From Paroedura picta (Eukaryota > Chordata > Lepidosauria > Squamata > Gekkonidae), in assembly GCF_049243985.1 (NCBI RefSeq), contig NC_135374.1, positions 58,835,934 through 58,899,933 of the forward strand: a stretch of 64,000 bases of DNA, given 5' to 3'. Shown in pieces: positions 60,964 to 64,000 of this stretch (its first letter is position 1; every line of letters begins with the position of its first letter). The notes beneath the pieces are model-generated. The model was not told the origin of the DNA. It ran no database searches and was given only the letters and a program-made list of their open reading frames with translations. Made by a program: the position numbers and the translations under genes.

Positions 60964-61084
60964 TTTATTTTTTAAAAAAAACCCTTTTAAAATTCATTTC
61001 AAGCATTCTTATTCAAAGGAAATTCCTAGGAACACTTGAAGTAGGGTGTCACTGTGTAGTTAGTTTAGTTTTTGTAAACATGAT

Positions 61085-61125
<41 letters not shown>

Positions 61126-62364
61126 TGAATAAGGTTTGCTGCTCTCCTTTAGCAGCAGATAGCTGATTGCTGCTCTTAGAGCAAAGCTTGGCATCAAACA
61201 CCAAGTTACACCATACTATGATGCCTAAGCAGAACACAAAATGATATAAATATTCACTGCCAATTAACAAAAAGCAAAATCTTTCAGCTAGTGCAACAAT
61301 CCCCTCAGGAATATCTGGGGAAAAAGCACTCCATCCTTCTCAAATGCCACATTTCCCATTTGTTTATACATTAAACATGTTCAAATACCACCAACAACAT
61401 ATAGTAGCAATAGCTATGAACATACAGATTTGTGGCTAGGACAATACAGCTTACATTCTCTCACTGTTGTGAACTGTAATACAGCAAATGCTTTGCCTGA
61501 AGGTCTTCATATATTTCTGTTTGAAATCAAGATGGCTTAAACCAGGGGTGGCTTAAACCAATATAGCAGTTTCACAGAATTTAAAGTTACCTTCCTGTTT
61601 AAATATGCACACATTTCATAGAATTGCTAGATAAAACAAACATTGGCAGTTAACATCAAAATGGGATATTGCACCAAAATGGAAGGTATCAATTAAAAAT
61701 GTGTTCCCATTGAAAAGTGAACAGCAATTCAACCATAATTCAGTAACAATCCTAGGAAGTCAGTACTTGGGATATTTTTGTCGTTTTTATCATCAATATA
61801 AAATTAGAAATGACAGGAAAAAATCAAGCAACCTTACTTTTTAAGTTCTATATGCATGCACAAACCTAATACAAAAATTAATCCTCTCCTGTTTCATCTT
61901 TAAACTGTTCAGATACTATATACAAGCTGAAATCCCAAATACATGCACTTCTATGTTGGTTCCAATGGGACTTATTTACCTGTGAATGTATTTTAGAATG
62001 GCAGCCACAATGCCTAATCTAAGAATTAGAGAAATTAATCATTAAATAGATAAACCGAGAAGGCTGCTTTGTAACAGAGACTAAGGTCACCTGAAAATTT
62101 ATCTACCATACCAACAATTTCCATCCCCCACTTAATGCCTTCACCCCTCTCTAAGACATTTAGAAAGTACATGTTGGGATCTATCTTGTCCGCCATTGTG
62201 GAGCATTAAAAACATAGAAATGAAGACATTCCCTTTCTTAATGTATCTTTACATTAGAATTTCCACTTCTACATCTAATGCCATCCAGTCTTAGCCATCC
62301 ACAGCTCCCCAACATCTCCTCTGAGCAGGTCAGTTTTACAACATGAGAAAGCTCTATCTACTAT
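60964..62364 (-). other. RCAN1: Probable RCAN1 3' UTR
   Basis: This follows the RCAN1 stop on the minus strand for about 1.4 kb to an AATAAA at 60969-60964, close to the mammalian 3' UTR length as I recall it. It contains a GA/TC microsatellite (61088-61122) and, at 61925-62010, a worn piece of the old repeat also seen at 11037. The extent is inferred. Confidence 0.55.
61088..61122. repeat. (GA)n microsatellite in the probable RCAN1 3' UTR
   Basis: An uninterrupted GA run of about 35 bp. In the transcript it reads as a CU-repeat, a possible polypyrimidine-tract-binding site. Confidence 0.95.
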
Positions 62365-62574
<210 letters not shown>

Positions 62575-62697
62575 TTAAGACATGTATTGTTCATCTTTCT
62601 CAGAAAATGCATGTGCTAAAACTAGAGCCTATATCCAAGGGCTTCCCCTATTTCAGAGTTGGATTAGTTCTGAATTCAAATCCCCACCAATATACAG

Positions 62698-63073
62698 TCA
62701 AGTGTTGCTCCGGCACTTGTGTCGTTCAGGACTTCGGGGACAGTGGGGGGGGGGGAGCCGGCCTTCTCTCGCCCCTGGGAGCGGCCTCGCCGCAGCGAGG
62801 CCGCTCCCAGGGGCGAGAGAACGTCGTTTGGGACTTCGGTGAGGGGGGGCAGGAGCTGGCCTTCTCTCGCCCCTGGGAGCGGCCTCGCCGCAGCGAGGCC
62901 GCTCCCGGGGGCGAGAGAATGCCGTTCGGGACTTCGGAGAGGGGGGGGGGCGGGAGCCGGCCTTCTCTCGCCCCCGGGAGGGGCCTCGCTGCGGTGATGC
63001 CGCTCCCGGGGCCGAGAGAAGACCGGCTCCTAGCTCCCATTTTATTGCAGAATAAAATGGGCTTTATTTCTAG
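62698..63073 (+). mobile_element. Helitron-like element (copy 4) with a three-unit hairpin array
   Basis: It ends in hairpin CCCATTTTATT / AATAAAATGGG, then 'ctttatttCTAG' followed by T, as in copy 1. The body is three units of about 100 bp, each starting 'gacttcgg' plus a G-run and holding a GC-rich hairpin. Unit 1: 27-bp perfect arms (62764-62790 / 62795-62821). Unit 2: 27-bp arms with one mismatch (62862-62888 / 62893-62919). Unit 3 (about 62962-63021) is worn. The 5' limit is uncertain. It lies in the last RCAN1 intron, about 150 bp upstream of the exon. Confidence 0.65.
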
Positions 63074-63710
63074 TTGAGCATGAGTCAACAGTGTGACTTG
63101 GTGGCTAAAAAGGCAAATGGGATTTGGGGCTGTATCAAACGGAGTATCATGTCCAGATCACGGGAGGTGATGGTACCGTTTACTCTGTTCTGGTTCAGCC
63201 TCACTTAGAGTACTGTGTTCAGTTTTGGGCACCACAGTTGAAGAGGGAGACCGAGACGTTTGAAGAAAGGTTGGGGGAGCTGGGTCTGTTTAGCCTGGAG
63301 AAGAGATGACTGAGAGGGGATTTGATAACCATCTTCAAGTATTTAAAAGGCTGCCATATTGAGGATGGAGCAGAGTTGTTCTCTCTTGCCCTGGAGGGAT
63401 GGACCAGAACCAATGGGATGAAATTAATTCAAAAGAAATTCCGTCTAAACATCAGGAAGAAGTTCCTGACAGTTAGAGTGGTTTCTCAGTGGAACAGGCT
63501 TCCTTGGGAGGTGCTGGGTTCTCCATCTTTGGAAATTTTTAAACAGAGACTGGATAGGCATCTGATGGAAAGGCTGATTCTGTGAAGGTTCAAGGGTGGC
63601 AGGTTACAGTGGATGAGCGATAGGGTTGTGAGTGTCCTGCATTGTGCAGGGGGTTTGACTAGATGACCCATGAGATCCCTTCCAACTCTATTATTCTATG
63701 ATTCTAGTAC
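63074..63710 (+). mobile_element. CR1 LINE 3' end
   Basis: Encodes pieces of the reverse-transcriptase C-terminus ([54 protein letters not shown]). It then has the 3' UTR with 'gtggatgagcgatagggttg' and the tail 'ttattctatgattcta'. It starts exactly where the Helitron ends, so its 5' side was lost or displaced there. Confidence 0.9.
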
Positions 63711-64000
63711 CAGCTTCCTTTTTTTCCTGGAGAGCCAGGGGACACTTTCTTTTCCTTTCAAAACTTGCTTCTTCAGAAAGTTAAAGTTATGATTAATAAG
63801 CAGATATAATTCAGAATCAGCATTTGAATTATCTGCAAACTTGAAAGCTTTAGCTGGACTGGGTTCCCCGGCCTGTTTCTGCCTCCTGAACATTTTGCAA
63901 TGTTACTTCTAACATCCTTCAAGTCCCTTCAAGAGCCCACCCTTTTCCTGATGTCTTTAGAACAGCCCCTTTATTCTCATCCTTAACTAAAACCATATGT
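63711..64000. other. Unassigned RCAN1 intron sequence
   Basis: No exon, repeat or conserved block is recognised; the penultimate RCAN1 exon is not in the window. Confidence 0.4.

Overview
The window looks like squamate reptile DNA, most likely from a lizard, and it is mostly non-coding. The evidence is the repeat mix: tRNA-derived SINEs of the Sauria type, CR1 LINEs with ATTCTATG-type tails, L2/CR1-superfamily and L1 LINE pieces, hAT and Harbinger-like elements, Helitrons and one Ty3/Gypsy fossil. I cannot place it below squamate level.

Only two host genes are supported, both on the minus strand. The complete single-exon coding region of KCNE1 (15026-15403) encodes the minK potassium-channel subunit. 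The last coding exon of RCAN1 (62365-62543) encodes the tail of a calcineurin regulator; its probable 3' UTR runs to a poly(A) signal near 60964. The order and strands match human chromosome 21 (KCNE1 then RCAN1, both minus). The roughly 47 kb between the two coding exons shows no other gene. Small non-coding KCNE1 exons could lie there unseen.

Layout: 1-13 kb, old repeats and two Helitrons; 13-15.4 kb, KCNE1 with its likely 3' UTR; 15.4-22.7 kb, sparse repeats and minisatellites; 22.8-29.6 kb, a Gypsy fossil holding a hAT MITE and a Harbinger-like element, then a second Harbinger-like copy; 30.4-36.2 kb, a CR1 LINE with a nested hAT, a Helitron, and an L1 fragment with a nested hAT; 36.2-37 kb, two imperfect inverted duplications side by side; 38.8-39 kb, a compound TA/TG microsatellite; 40-57.6 kb, more SINEs, LINEs, Helitrons, hATs and minisatellites; 58.4-62.5 kb, repeat-poor sequence holding the RCAN1 3' end; 62.7-63.7 kb, a Helitron hairpin array joined to a CR1 3' end in the last RCAN1 intron.

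I found no new gene system. The most unusual structures are (1) a group of Helitron-like elements whose terminal hairpins stay paired although their sequence changes, and which carry copy-specific GC-rich hairpin cassettes, and (2) the two inverted duplications at 36.2-37.0 kb, with 52- and 66-bp perfect inner arms and one-sided deletions at 2-3 bp microhomologies. All calls come from reading the sequence by eye. No database search or alignment was run.
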